A stretch of 64,000 bases of DNA from an uncultured Carboxylicivirga sp. (GTDB lineage: Bacteria > Bacteroidota > Bacteroidia > Bacteroidales > Marinilabiliaceae). The stretch lies in NCBI RefSeq assembly GCF_963668385.1, contig NZ_OY764327.1, forward strand, positions 5,490,501-5,554,500, written 5' to 3'. Within the stretch, counting starts at the first letter, position 1, and every line of letters begins with the position of its first letter. The notes under the pieces were generated by a model. That model was not told where the DNA came from, made no database searches, and was given only the letters and a program-made list of their open reading frames with translations. Position numbers and translations under genes: made by a program. Below, piece after piece: positions 1-10,400 of the stretch.

Positions 1-935
1 CGATAATTGTCAATAAAAGACTGAGGTCTAATATATTTCCATGAATCAGGACTGATTCCCAGCTCATATTCAACAGCCTCATTTCTTGCCCTTAAGGCAT
101 CATACGAATCCATTTTATTTGGTAGTTTCGATGGACTCTTTAATGTTGAATTGACTGAAACAGCAATTTTAGCGCTTCCTTCCTTACCCCTTTTAGTAGT
201 AACTAAGATCACACCATTCGCACCCTGAACACCATATACGGCTGTTGCCGAGGCATCTTTTAAAACAGAAATTGATTCTACTGATGCAACATCAACTGTA
301 TTCAAAGGACGTTGTATTCCATCAACCAATACAAGTGGCTCACTGTTATTCCATGAACTGGCAGATCGAATAATGATTTGCGGGTCTTCCTCGCCTGGCA
401 TACCAGAACTAGCCATAGTTGTAACACCAGGTAAATTTCCGGTTAAGGCTGATCCTACATTTGTTATACCAGCAGCCCGTTCTAAAACAGCACCGGAGGT
501 TTGTGTTATGGCACCAACCACACTTTCTTTCTTCTGTTGTCCGTAACCTACCACAATCGTTTCACCCAGTGTAGTTGTAGAATTTTCTAGGGTAACACTT
601 ATTTGACTCTCATTGGTAACTTTAACTTTTTGGGTTTCCATTCCAATGAAAGAAATAACCAAAGTTTGCTCTCCAGTTGGTATATCTAAGAAAAATACAC
701 CATCAACATTGGTAATGTTTCCAATGCCACTAGAACCTTCTACAATAACTGTTGCACCAATAACAGGCAGTCCATCACTGTCTAATACTGTTCCGCTAAT
801 TTGCCTTGTATTTTGGGCAAAGGCAGAAGCAGTAAACATGACAAACATCAAAAACACTAAGCATCTTGCTACGCTTATCCTATTTGTACTAAACAGGGGA
901 AGTTTTTTGCTTAATAAATAATTTGGATTTCTCAT
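1..935 (-). CDS. SusC-like TonB-dependent outer-membrane receptor (N-terminal part)
   Basis: The coding frame opens with ATG at 935 and runs off the left edge after about 311 codons, so only the N-terminal third is present. A signal peptide ends near residue 40 (ASAFA/Q). A carboxypeptidase-regulatory-like beta-sandwich follows (GTVLDSDGLPVIGATV), then a TonB-box-like IVVGYG segment and a plug domain with VLVDGI and VLKDASATAVYG. This is the standard SusC order. The family imports oligosaccharides across the outer membrane together with a SusD lipoprotein, which should lie beyond the window edge. It is the first gene of the downstream half of a polysaccharide utilisation locus. The family call is firm; the substrate is inferred from the neighbouring enzymes. 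Confidence 0.95.
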   Translation of the reverse strand, partial: MRNPNYLLSKKLPLFSTNRISVARCLVFLMFVMFTASAFAQNTRQISGTVLDSDGLPVIGATVIVEGSSGIGNITNVDGVFFLDIPTGEQTLVISFIGMETQKVKVTNESQISVTLENSTTTLGETIVVGYGQQKKESVVGAITQTSGAVLERAAGITNVGSALTGNLPGVTTMASSGMPGEEDPQIIIRSASSWNNSEPLVLVDGIQRPLNTVDVASVESISVLKDASATAVYGVQGANGVILVTTKRGKEGSAKIAVSVNSTLKSPSKLPNKMDSYDALRARNEAVEYELGISPDSWKYIRPQSFIDNY

Positions 936-1140
936 TTTATTCTCAAAATTTAATAGCATGTGAGTAATCTACTCAATTAGAAATGTAATTCATTGTACTC
1001 ATTTGGAATACAGAGCCTATTACCGTAAACCCTTTTGAGAATGTGAAAGAGAAGTTCACTATTTTGTAAACTCTCATTCATAGATTTTTTAATCATAAAT
1101 TTACATTTTTAGTTAACATTTAACACTTTAAGTTACAAGG

Positions 1141-1164
1141 GCTTCATCCTGTATTGGATGAAGC
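1141..1164 (-). terminator. Hairpin after the GH43 gene
   Basis: A 9-bp perfect inverted repeat, GCTTCATCC / GGATGAAGC, with a 6-nt loop lies 15 bases beyond the stop codon of the GH43 lipoprotein gene. The U-tract on the minus strand is weak, so it may act as a partial terminator or mRNA 3' end stabiliser ahead of susC. Confidence 0.55.
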
Positions 1165-1178
1165 ACGTATTTTACTTT

Positions 1179-2918
1179 CTAATAATCTTTTTGTGATGTG
1201 GTGTATAGGCCTACTTCAGTACCTGTAAAACCATAGGACTGAGAGGTAGATAAATAGTAGGCATCGATGCCGGTTGCTAAAGTCGACCAGTTATCATCAG
1301 TTGTGAAATAGAAACTTAATTCTTTACCGTTAGAGGTTATTTTTAAATCTATTGGACCTGCTACTTTATCGATCGCTTGTTTGGCAAGTATCTCTGAACC
1401 TTCTTCTTTCACTTTAATGAGTTCGATTTCAATAGAATCAGTTGACATATGTTTAATCCCCATTAAATATTGATGTGTTTCATCTTTATAAAGAAGCAAA
1501 CCTGCCATCTCATCTTCCGATTTTGGCTCAAAATACAAACGTGTTTCACACTCGAATTTATGATGTTGTAGTCGACGACAAACATAGGCTAGCTCTTTTA
1601 CCTCGTTTGAAGCGACATCAGCGCTTTTTAATGATAAATAACCAGGATTTGTCTGCAGTGAATATAATTCAGAGGCATCACCACGAAGGGTTAACCAATC
1701 CGTCCCCAGCTTAAGTGAATCAAATTCATCCGTTTTCTCAAAATTACCGAATGGGAAGGCTGATTCATCACGTTTGACACCTTTCATTTGTACAATTCGT
1801 GGTATCAACTCATCTCCTTTTGTTATGTATGGAAAACCGCTATCGCTCCAGCGAACAGGCATTAAAAAGGTTTCGCGCCCAAGATTTTCAAATTTATTTT
1901 CAATTGGGCGACAAGCCAAAAATACCGACCACCATTTTCCATCTTTATCCTGAATTAAATCAGCATGTCCGGCACAAGTAACAGGTAACTCTCTGTTGCG
2001 TGGTAAATGACGTTGTGTTAAAATAGGATTAACATCAGCAGCTATAAATGGGCCCATAGGTGACTTTCCTCTAAAAATAACTTCTCGATGATCCACCGAA
2101 GTTCCTCCTTCGGCACACATCAGATAATAGTCACCTTTTATATTATATAGATGCGGCCCTTCAATCCAAATTGGTTTCTCATCTAAATTGACGCCACCAT
2201 TCACTAACATTGTACTTGGACCAACAGTCTTATCTTTTTCAACATCAAACTCGATAATACGTATAGCTCTATGTCCTTCATAAGTAGATCCTCCATCAGG
2301 CTCATCATTGTTAACAATGTAAGCTTTTCCATCTTCATCAAACAAAAAAGAAGGATCGATACCGTGAACATCGGGTAACCAAATAGGATCAGACCATGAA
2401 TAAAACGGATCTTGTGTTTTTACAAAAAAGTTACCGCCCTGCATATTGGTTGTAATCATGTACCATGTTTTATTATGCGGGTTATAACTAATTGCGGGAG
2501 CAAATATACCCCTACTGGTACGCTGACCTTCTAAAGGTAATTGCTCGGGTCGATCAAGAACATGCCCAATCTGTTTCCAATTCATTAAGTCAGTACTATG
2601 AAAAATGGGAACTCCCGGAAAGAATGAGAACGTTGAAGTTACCATAAAATAATTCTCACCATCAGTACAAATACTTGGATCGGAATACCATCCTGGAAGA
2701 ATAGGATTATAATAGTAATTATCTCCTGGTAAGGGATTGTTTTTATAGAAATCATCATCACCCTTATACCTGAAGTAATCGAAATGCGCTGTTAAACTAT
2801 CTGAATCTAAATTAACATTTCGTGAATTGAAAGGTGGTGTACATGAAGTATTTGTTAATGACAAAATAATAGCAACTATAAAAAAGGCTACTAAATATAT
2901 GTTTAGATTTTTTTTCAT
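1179..2918 (-). CDS. GH43 glycosidase, lipoprotein (beta-xylosidase / arabinofuranosidase type)
   Basis: The ATG at 2918 is chosen because it starts a lipoprotein signal peptide (MKKNLNIYLV... ending LTNTSC); the frame is open further upstream only to a GTG at 2999. A five-bladed GH43 domain fills about residues 60-390. The expected catalytic residues are visible: base Asp80 in YSDPSI, pKa-modulating Asp188 in GIDPSF and acid Glu253 in WIEGPH. Residues from about 410 to the end resemble the concanavalin-like C-terminal domain usual for GH43 xylosidases. The protein is expected to be anchored in the outer membrane or periplasm and to release xylose or arabinose from xylan fragments. The exact subfamily and specificity cannot be told from the sequence alone. 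Confidence 0.9.
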   Translation of the reverse strand: MKKNLNIYLVAFFIVAIILSLTNTSCTPPFNSRNVNLDSDSLTAHFDYFRYKGDDDFYKNNPLPGDNYYYNPILPGWYSDPSICTDGENYFMVTSTFSFFPGVPIFHSTDLMNWKQIGHVLDRPEQLPLEGQRTSRGIFAPAISYNPHNKTWYMITTNMQGGNFFVKTQDPFYSWSDPIWLPDVHGIDPSFLFDEDGKAYIVNNDEPDGGSTYEGHRAIRIIEFDVEKDKTVGPSTMLVNGGVNLDEKPIWIEGPHLYNIKGDYYLMCAEGGTSVDHREVIFRGKSPMGPFIAADVNPILTQRHLPRNRELPVTCAGHADLIQDKDGKWWSVFLACRPIENKFENLGRETFLMPVRWSDSGFPYITKGDELIPRIVQMKGVKRDESAFPFGNFEKTDEFDSLKLGTDWLTLRGDASELYSLQTNPGYLSLKSADVASNEVKELAYVCRRLQHHKFECETRLYFEPKSEDEMAGLLLYKDETHQYLMGIKHMSTDSIEIELIKVKEEGSEILAKQAIDKVAGPIDLKITSNGKELSFYFTTDDNWSTLATGIDAYYLSTSQSYGFTGTEVGLYTTSQKDY

Positions 2919-3032
2919 CACTCTTAAAATGGATTTGTTAGTTTTTGATTTGTGGTTGTACCCACTTCCAATATTGAATTTAAAAATGGCTACAACCACA
3001 AATCAAAAATAGACTATCCATTTTCTGAGCTG

Positions 3033-3052
3033 TTTTAATATTAGATATTTGA
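3033..3052 (-). promoter_or_regulatory. 20-bp element shared with the GH5-GH43 promoter
   Basis: TTTTAATATTAGATATTTGA occurs here, 115 bases upstream of the GH43 start, and again at 11214-11233, 153 bases upstream of the GH5-GH43 gene, in the same orientation. No third exact copy was noticed. Position and sharing between two enzyme genes suggest an operator for the hybrid two-component regulator, or a shared promoter; this is inference. Confidence 0.45.
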
Positions 3053-3207
3053 TTTTCGAATATAGACAACGACCATATCACACTCATTATCTTTACATTA
3101 AACACCTACCACAACTTAATATTCATACTACTTTAATAACATAAATGTTGAATATTATTAATTTTTCACAACACATGTAACCAATAGAACACATTTTTTA
3201 ACATACA

Positions 3208-3241
3208 AAAAGTCGACCCAAATACCTTTTGATCGACTTTT
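3208..3241 (-). terminator. Rho-independent terminator of the hybrid regulator gene
   Basis: The repeat AAAAGTCGA / TCGACTTTT with a 16-nt loop begins 25 bases after the regulator's stop codon. On the minus strand the stem is followed by a run of T residues, the classical intrinsic terminator layout. Confidence 0.75.
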
Positions 3242-3265
3242 AAATATATTATTCTATTATCTATT

Positions 3266-6200
3266 TCAATTTACCTGTGTTGGAGATTTTCCATAGTGTT
3301 TTCTGAAGACCGTACTAAAATAACCAACACTAGCAAAGCCGCACATTTCACTAACTTCTGTTATTGTGTATTTTCTTGATTGAATTAATTCGAGAGCATA
3401 CTCCAACCGAATTACCTTAATAAAATCAGTCGGTGACTGATTGGTAAGAGATTTCACCTTCTTATATAAGAGAGAAGAACTAACATTCATTGCCGAGGCA
3501 AAATCATCCTTCGAAAATGTGGAATTACTAATATTTTCGCGAGCTATTTTAACCATTTTCTTTAAAAACTTATCATTAAGCTCATTACGCAAGAGAGTTT
3601 CGTCTTCATCTGAATGCTTAATTATTTTTAGGGCTCTATCTTTTATTAATTCACGATTCTGAATAATAGTATTTATCCTCTGTCTTAATATATTAACATC
3701 AAAAGGTTTTATAAGATAATCATCAGCGCCTAACCCCAAGCCTTGAAGTTGTTGTTCTTTGCCTCCTAAAGCAGTTAATAATATAACCGGTATGTGCGAT
3801 GTTTCGTAGGTAGATTTTATTTTTTTACACAAATCATAGCCATCCATGCCTGGCATCATAATATCTGATACCACCATATCAGGAGAATGTTTGTTGATCA
3901 CACTCCACCCTTCATTGCCATCTTCAGCTAAAAACACCTGATATGTATCCATTAGTGCAGAAGCCAAAAACTCTCTCAAATAATCATTATCCTCTACAAC
4001 AACTACCTTCATACCCGAATTATTTACATCCAGCACCTTTTCTATATGAATGTCGGTATCTTCGCAATTTATTTTATACTGTGAATCATTAGAGCTAGAG
4101 ATATAATTCTGAGTTTGTGTTTCTGCCGCTTTTAGAATTGGAATATTTATCGAAAAGGTTGTACCTTGTTCTGGATAACTTTCACAAGTAATTTTACCGC
4201 CATGTAAGAGTACGTAATTCTTCACTAAAAGCAAGCCAATTCCTGATCCAACAATTTTTGAGTTAATTGCATTATCGCCTCTGTAATATTCTTTAAATAA
4301 TTGCTTTTGAGCTTTCTTTTCTATACCAATACCTTTATCTGTTACCTCAAAATTCCATTTACTATTGCCAAATAACAAGCGCACCTTTATTATATTTTCA
4401 TCATATGAATATTTTATGGCATTTGACAATAAATTATCAATAATTTTTTCAATAATAATTTCATCAATTAATGTATCAAACTCTTTTAATTCTGATTCAA
4501 AAACAATTTCCAAATTTCTACGTTTGGCCGATGCTGCAAACATCATTATTCGTGATTCCACAAATTTCACTAGATCCACATTGGATAAATTCAAACTTTC
4601 TTTGCCTATATCCACCTTTTGAAAATCCATTAATCGTGTAACCACATTGGTCAACCTCTTAGCTTGTACAGACGCCATATTTAAATAGTTCTTTCCTTTA
4701 GCACTAAGCGACTCATCGTTTCTTAGTTCTTCAATAGGCGCACTAATGAGTGTTAAAGATGTACGCATATCATGTGCAGTATTTGTGAAAAAACGTATTT
4801 TTTCTTCTGAATGTTTTTTGCGTAAACGACTTATGTAATAGAATACAAAAATGGTGATTAAAAGACTTACAAAAGAAATAACAGAAAGCTTAAACCACCA
4901 AGTTTCCCAATAAGGTGGAGTTATATTGAGTAGCAATTCTCTCTCACTAACAATATATGTTACAGAGCTATCATACATTCTTATCTTTAGACGATAAGAC
5001 CCACTTGGAATATTTGAATATGAAAGTACATTATTATCGCCAGGCTTGCTCCAATCGTTATCTAATCCTTCAAGTATCCATGAATATTTTACACCAGATG
5101 AAGATCCACCCACAGGTAAAAGTTCTAAACCAATAGTGTTATTAACATATGGCAAACGAAGATATTTCAAACTATCTAAAGGGATATTGGGGCTTAATTT
5201 CTCAATTTCCCGTATTGATCTCCCAGAAACATCAATTTCCTGAATATATAAGCGCCCATTTTGATCTATAGGTTCTATTTGTTTCGGATTGAATAATATA
5301 ACGCCTTTATTGGTACCATAAATCAAATTGCCATTTTTCATTTGATAATGAGCATTTCTATTAAATGATACATTATTCAAATTTGAGTTGAATGTTTGTA
5401 CTTGTAAATCTTCTTCATTAATTCTGCATAATCCTTGTTCTGTGCCAGCCCAATAATAACCATTTACATACCAAATACTATTAACGAAATTTGAAGGTAG
5501 TCCTTTTTCTGTATTAATAAGTGCAGTCTCATTCGTATTTATATTATACGTAACGATACCATCACCATTGGTAGCTAACCAAACATTATCATTGTTTACA
5601 TTAATATCATAAACAATATATCCATCAACCAAAACATCAGATTCTCCTGATATTTTGTCAAACATTATTAACCCATAAGTTGTCCCTATTAAAAGCTTCG
5701 ATTGAGAATAATCATATAGAACATTAACAGTAACATCTTTAAACGAAATAAAATTGTTTTCCGACTGGTTATAACGAATTAAATCACCTCGTACACCTCC
5801 AATCCATATGTCACCTTTTAAATCTTTAATAATATCAAAAACAAAATCGGACTCAAACGAACCACCATCTATCTGCCTACAATAATGTTTTACCTCTTTA
5901 CCAGTTGATGCCTCAATCACATAAACTCCTGAAGAATATGATCCTGCCCAGATTCTTCCATAATCATCTTCGCATATTGACAAAAACACTTGTCCTTCTT
6001 CCTCATTATCATGATAAAAAGATTGCCACTTATTATTTTTCGGACTATACTTGCTTATGCCATTATTTGTTGCAAACCATAAGTTTCCTCGAGAATCTTC
6101 AATTAATGAATTGACGTCATTATTAACTAATGAATTTTCTTCATTGATAATGTGTGCTATTTTATTTATATCTGGCTTTTCAATACTAAAATATGATGCA

Positions 6201-7192
6201 CCTCCGCTATATGTGCAAACCCATACATTATTATTTGGAGCTACTTGAATATCATAAACACCATTGCCTTTTAGTGAATTGGGATTATCCAAATCTTCTT
6301 TGAATATCTCAATAACCGATTCATCACTGTTATCCAAACTCCAAATCCCCTTTCCATCAAACCCCACCATCACAATTGAGTCCGAAATTATTTCAATTGC
6401 AAGGATTGGTTGATCTGGAATTGAAGAAATACTTTTCAGAACATTTAAAGAGTCTTTCATATTTAAACGAAATAGTCCATTACCTAATGTCCCGATCCAT
6501 AGATCAGCTGATTCTTCGTTATAATAAATACATGATACAAAAGGGTTTATTTCAATTGGAAAATAACAATATTCTTTTTGACTTCCATTATCCAAACTAA
6601 ATGTATATACCACACCCTTTTCACAATAAAAAAAATTTGTTTCGTCCTTCCATTCAATATATTCAATAGTCGTGTCTGAAATTATTTTTTTTAACCCATC
6701 AGCTTTCGAATAAGACAATAACCCACTTGAACTAGCCACCCATAATGTTTGTTCTTGATCAATCAACATCTTATAAACAATGAGATATGGATTATTTAGC
6801 ATTTGAGAGATATTAACAACTACCTCAAAACTATCCAATATTGGATTGTACTTGAAAATTTGACCATTGTTACTATATGCATATAACTGCCCCATTTTGT
6901 AACTTAAGTATACAGTTATAACATCCCCAGTTTCATAGGGTAGAGAATATATCCTAATATCATCTTGAGAATATCTTAAAATTCCCATTTTTGAAGAAAT
7001 CCAAATAAAGCCATTGTCATCAGAGCATACCTGGTAAGTTTCCCTAATAGAAATATTATACTCCTTATTTAAGTTAACAAACTCAATATTTGATGAAATA
7101 TTGGCAAAAGACGCATACCCTAAAAAAAGGAAAACTATTAGAATAAGTCCTTTTCTATTTATAATCACGTCAATAATAGACAGGTGTATCAT
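3266..7192 (-). CDS. Hybrid two-component system sensor-regulator (HTCS)
   Basis: A one-protein signalling system of 1308 residues. After a hydrophobic N-terminus the periplasmic sensor is built of repeated short WIGT/WVAT-type Reg_prop blades (about 35-690) and a Y_Y_Y domain (about 695-760). A membrane helix lies near 770-792. The histidine kinase follows with phospho-acceptor His807 (AHDMRTSLTLI) and an ATPase domain with an N box (NLLSNAIKYS) and DKGIGI. A receiver domain has Asp1110 in VSDIMMPGMDG. An AraC-type helix-turn-helix forms the C-terminus (about 1205-1308). In Bacteroidota such proteins bind an oligosaccharide released by the locus and activate its susC and enzyme genes. Its place inside the enzyme cluster supports local control. 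All key phosphorelay residues are present, so it appears functional. Confidence 0.97.
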   Translation of the reverse strand: MIHLSIIDVIINRKGLILIVFLFLGYASFANISSNIEFVNLNKEYNISIRETYQVCSDDNGFIWISSKMGILRYSQDDIRIYSLPYETGDVITVYLSYKMGQLYAYSNNGQIFKYNPILDSFEVVVNISQMLNNPYLIVYKMLIDQEQTLWVASSSGLLSYSKADGLKKIISDTTIEYIEWKDETNFFYCEKGVVYTFSLDNGSQKEYCYFPIEINPFVSCIYYNEESADLWIGTLGNGLFRLNMKDSLNVLKSISSIPDQPILAIEIISDSIVMVGFDGKGIWSLDNSDESVIEIFKEDLDNPNSLKGNGVYDIQVAPNNNVWVCTYSGGASYFSIEKPDINKIAHIINEENSLVNNDVNSLIEDSRGNLWFATNNGISKYSPKNNKWQSFYHDNEEEGQVFLSICEDDYGRIWAGSYSSGVYVIEASTGKEVKHYCRQIDGGSFESDFVFDIIKDLKGDIWIGGVRGDLIRYNQSENNFISFKDVTVNVLYDYSQSKLLIGTTYGLIMFDKISGESDVLVDGYIVYDINVNNDNVWLATNGDGIVTYNINTNETALINTEKGLPSNFVNSIWYVNGYYWAGTEQGLCRINEEDLQVQTFNSNLNNVSFNRNAHYQMKNGNLIYGTNKGVILFNPKQIEPIDQNGRLYIQEIDVSGRSIREIEKLSPNIPLDSLKYLRLPYVNNTIGLELLPVGGSSSGVKYSWILEGLDNDWSKPGDNNVLSYSNIPSGSYRLKIRMYDSSVTYIVSERELLLNITPPYWETWWFKLSVISFVSLLITIFVFYYISRLRKKHSEEKIRFFTNTAHDMRTSLTLISAPIEELRNDESLSAKGKNYLNMASVQAKRLTNVVTRLMDFQKVDIGKESLNLSNVDLVKFVESRIMMFAASAKRRNLEIVFESELKEFDTLIDEIIIEKIIDNLLSNAIKYSYDENIIKVRLLFGNSKWNFEVTDKGIGIEKKAQKQLFKEYYRGDNAINSKIVGSGIGLLLVKNYVLLHGGKITCESYPEQGTTFSINIPILKAAETQTQNYISSSNDSQYKINCEDTDIHIEKVLDVNNSGMKVVVVEDNDYLREFLASALMDTYQVFLAEDGNEGWSVINKHSPDMVVSDIMMPGMDGYDLCKKIKSTYETSHIPVILLTALGGKEQQLQGLGLGADDYLIKPFDVNILRQRINTIIQNRELIKDRALKIIKHSDEDETLLRNELNDKFLKKMVKIARENISNSTFSKDDFASAMNVSSSLLYKKVKSLTNQSPTDFIKVIRLEYALELIQSRKYTITEVSEMCGFASVGYFSTVFRKHYGKSPTQVN

Positions 7193-7479
7193 TAAATTTA
7201 AATTAATTCAATTGTCATTTATTAAGTTATAAATATCAACTTTAATTCATTAAAAGAAAATAAAATTTGTATCACTTTAGATTAATTTTCTGCCATTAAC
7301 AGGCAATCATACCTTTAACTACAAATGATCAAATCAATATCAATATTTTTTATTTATCAATATGAATTTAGTTTTATTCTCAAATAACAATTCTTGAAAC
7401 AGATTTAAATATTTTCTTAACTTTATTTATTTTAGAATGTTACATTTATTTGTGTTCACTAACAGTTCTATCAATCCTT

Positions 7480-10400
7480 TTAATAACCACTATACTTCAT
7501 AATCTTTTCACCACCAACAACATAAATCCCAAAAGGCAAACCAACAATAGCATCTTTGCGACGGATCGCTTTGCGTAACAACACTCCTGTAATGGAGTAT
7601 ACATCTACAATCTCATTCTCGTCATTTTGTAACAAAACATTATCTTCAATACCTGTTTCTGCATAATCATCAGAATTGGTTACATAAACCTTTTCAATTT
7701 CTATAGAACAACCGCCATACGACCAGAAACCAATAATATAAAGCATAGAAGGATCAACCTTATCACCATTAGCATTACTCATATTAGCAAGTTCTACAAC
7801 TTGCATAGTACTACCTGCTAATTCGTATGAAGCAGGTGAACTCCAATAGCTATTTGTATCGAATAAGCGGAAAGAAGCTCCACATGCACCGGGACTCGCT
7901 AGTTTAACAACCAGGTATTTATAATTAGAAAGGTTAACTCCGTCGCTATATTCCCAACCGCCAAAACCATATTGACCGGTAACCAATGTCTGTGTTATTT
8001 CATTAAATGTACCTGTTTCCCATATCGAAGGATTAAATAAACTTTCGGTCAAAGGAAAGGTACTCGAGCTAACGATAAACTGGGTTGACATACGATCTCC
8101 CAATTCTCCTTCGTAGCTTACTGTAATATTAGCTTCTCCATTAGCATAAGCGATAATTTTGCCATTAACGATTTCTACAGCATCCGGATTGGAGTTTTCA
8201 TAGCTAGTCGACAAGGTCACGTCTTTAGTTCGCCCACTCTGGTACAAAGCCGTTACTGTAAATGATGATACAGATCCGGTTAACAACTCAATATTGCCAT
8301 TATCAACGACCAGTTCCGACAGTGTTAACTCATCCTCTGAATAACCTACAAAAGAATCATCATAAAAAGTATCTTCGGTAAACACTTCTTCGGTAGTAAA
8401 CCAATCAATATCCACATATCCACCTGTAGCTTCCGTTGCATAATTGAACAAACAAAATTTATTACCTGTGAAAATTGACATATTGTATTGCATATCCAAA
8501 TCACTACCAAACTGAGTATAGATTTCGTTATCAGTACTATAATAGAAACTTGCTTTACTTGTTGAATAGTTGGCAATTGCTCTTAAATAAATATCACTTA
8601 CATTTACGGCATCTCCGATGGTTTCTGTCCCATTATTAAATTGCACTAATACTTTTTGACCGTTGTCAACTTTGACTCCGATATAAGCATATGGATCCTG
8701 AAAAACAGCTAAACCGGCCACGTCACCTTCCTGCATATTGTCAATATTCATTTTAATGGTTCCATATGATGGAATTGGAGCATGATGGTAACTAAAAATT
8801 CGCTGAGTAAGAGTATTTTTGGCCGAAGTCAAATCATCCACGACACTAACGGTTTTCAATCGTAAATAATCAGGATTTTCGGTTAACGACCATTTTGAGT
8901 CATCCGAGTTATGATTCCACCCCCATTCCATTCCCAATTTATAATTTCTAAAATTATCATTGGTAGGTAAAATGGTTTGTGGATACTCTCTCCCTACATT
9001 GGGTTTCGTATATGTTGTAACGCCTTTCCCTTCTACTCCAATCTCTGGCCAACCATCAACCCAGGTCACAGGTTGAAGGTTAGGCATCCTTCCAAATGCG
9101 CCTCTGTCATAAAACAAGATAGTCCACCACTCGCCTGTTTGCGTTTCAATTAATGCTCCTTGGTGGATATTATTATCATCCAAAAGTAGTTTCTCAGTAT
9201 ACGGTCCATAAATATCATCTGATCGAAGAGCCACTTGATAAGCCGGCCATCCACCATAAGTAGCATAAATATAGTACTTGCCGTTAATTTTATATAAATG
9301 ACTACCTTCCAGACCTTCTTTCATCGTATAAGTGAACACCTCTTTTTGAGTCCCTGCAATGGTCTCAAAATTTTCGTCCAGTTCTGCAATATTCAGTGTA
9401 TTTATTCCATATACAACATAAACTTTACCATCATCATCAAAAAAGAGACCCGGATCATAATAAGATCCAGATAATTTTCTCTTTTCCCAAGGCCCTTCTG
9501 CAGACTCTGCTGTAAGTAGATAACTACCTTCATCCAATGTTGTGAATAGCAAATAAAACTGCCCATTATGATATTTTAGACTTGATGCCCACTGACCATG
9601 ACCATAGTTATCGCATCCATCAAGGTTGTAGCAATCAGTAGATTCTATTTTTTTCAAAGGATTACTGCAATATTCCCAATTTACAAGATCGTAAGATTTT
9701 AAAATAGTAGCTCCAGGATATACATGCATGGTTGTAGATACCATATAATAAACATCATCTACCCGAATGACATCCGGATCAGGGAAGTCAGCAAAAATTA
9801 ACGGATTGGTATAGGTTCCATCACCGTTGTCGGCTGATGACTGATATTCAAAATCAGGCCTTGGGTATTCCTTTTCTGCATAATCCTGAATCCAACTGTA
9901 GCATGGCACCGCACATGCTTCTGGATCAGCATCATAGCTTAATGTCCAATTTTCAGGCTCAGCATTTTTTATCAAATTTTCTGGTCCTAAAAGATTCCAG
10001 CTTACGTTTTCAGATTGATCTGTAATATACTTAAAGTTAGCACCAAAACCTTCACCTCTTGCTGTTCCGGTAACGCCAGTACCCCATGTTCCCATATTAT
10101 TTCCATCGCCATCATAATCTGGTGACCAATCAACTTCGGTAATGGCAATGGGGGCAAAATCAGCCACTGGCTTAACATTTTCATCCCATGCAGCTTGAAA
10201 AACATCATAATTACTCATCCCTCCCCAATAACCAGGATAAATATGCACTGCGTAGCCAATATTATCACCCTCTATAGGATTTAATGCATAACCTTTATAT
10301 TGAGATTGATAACCGGTACCTGGTATCCATAGAATATTATCGGCACCATTCGCTCTAATTGAATCAACAATTTCCTGGAAAAATAATTTTAATGCATCAA

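Noticed and set aside
2919-2999. N-terminal extension of the GH43 protein from the GTG at 2999
   Set aside because: The ATG at 2918 begins a textbook lipoprotein signal peptide; the extension would bury it.
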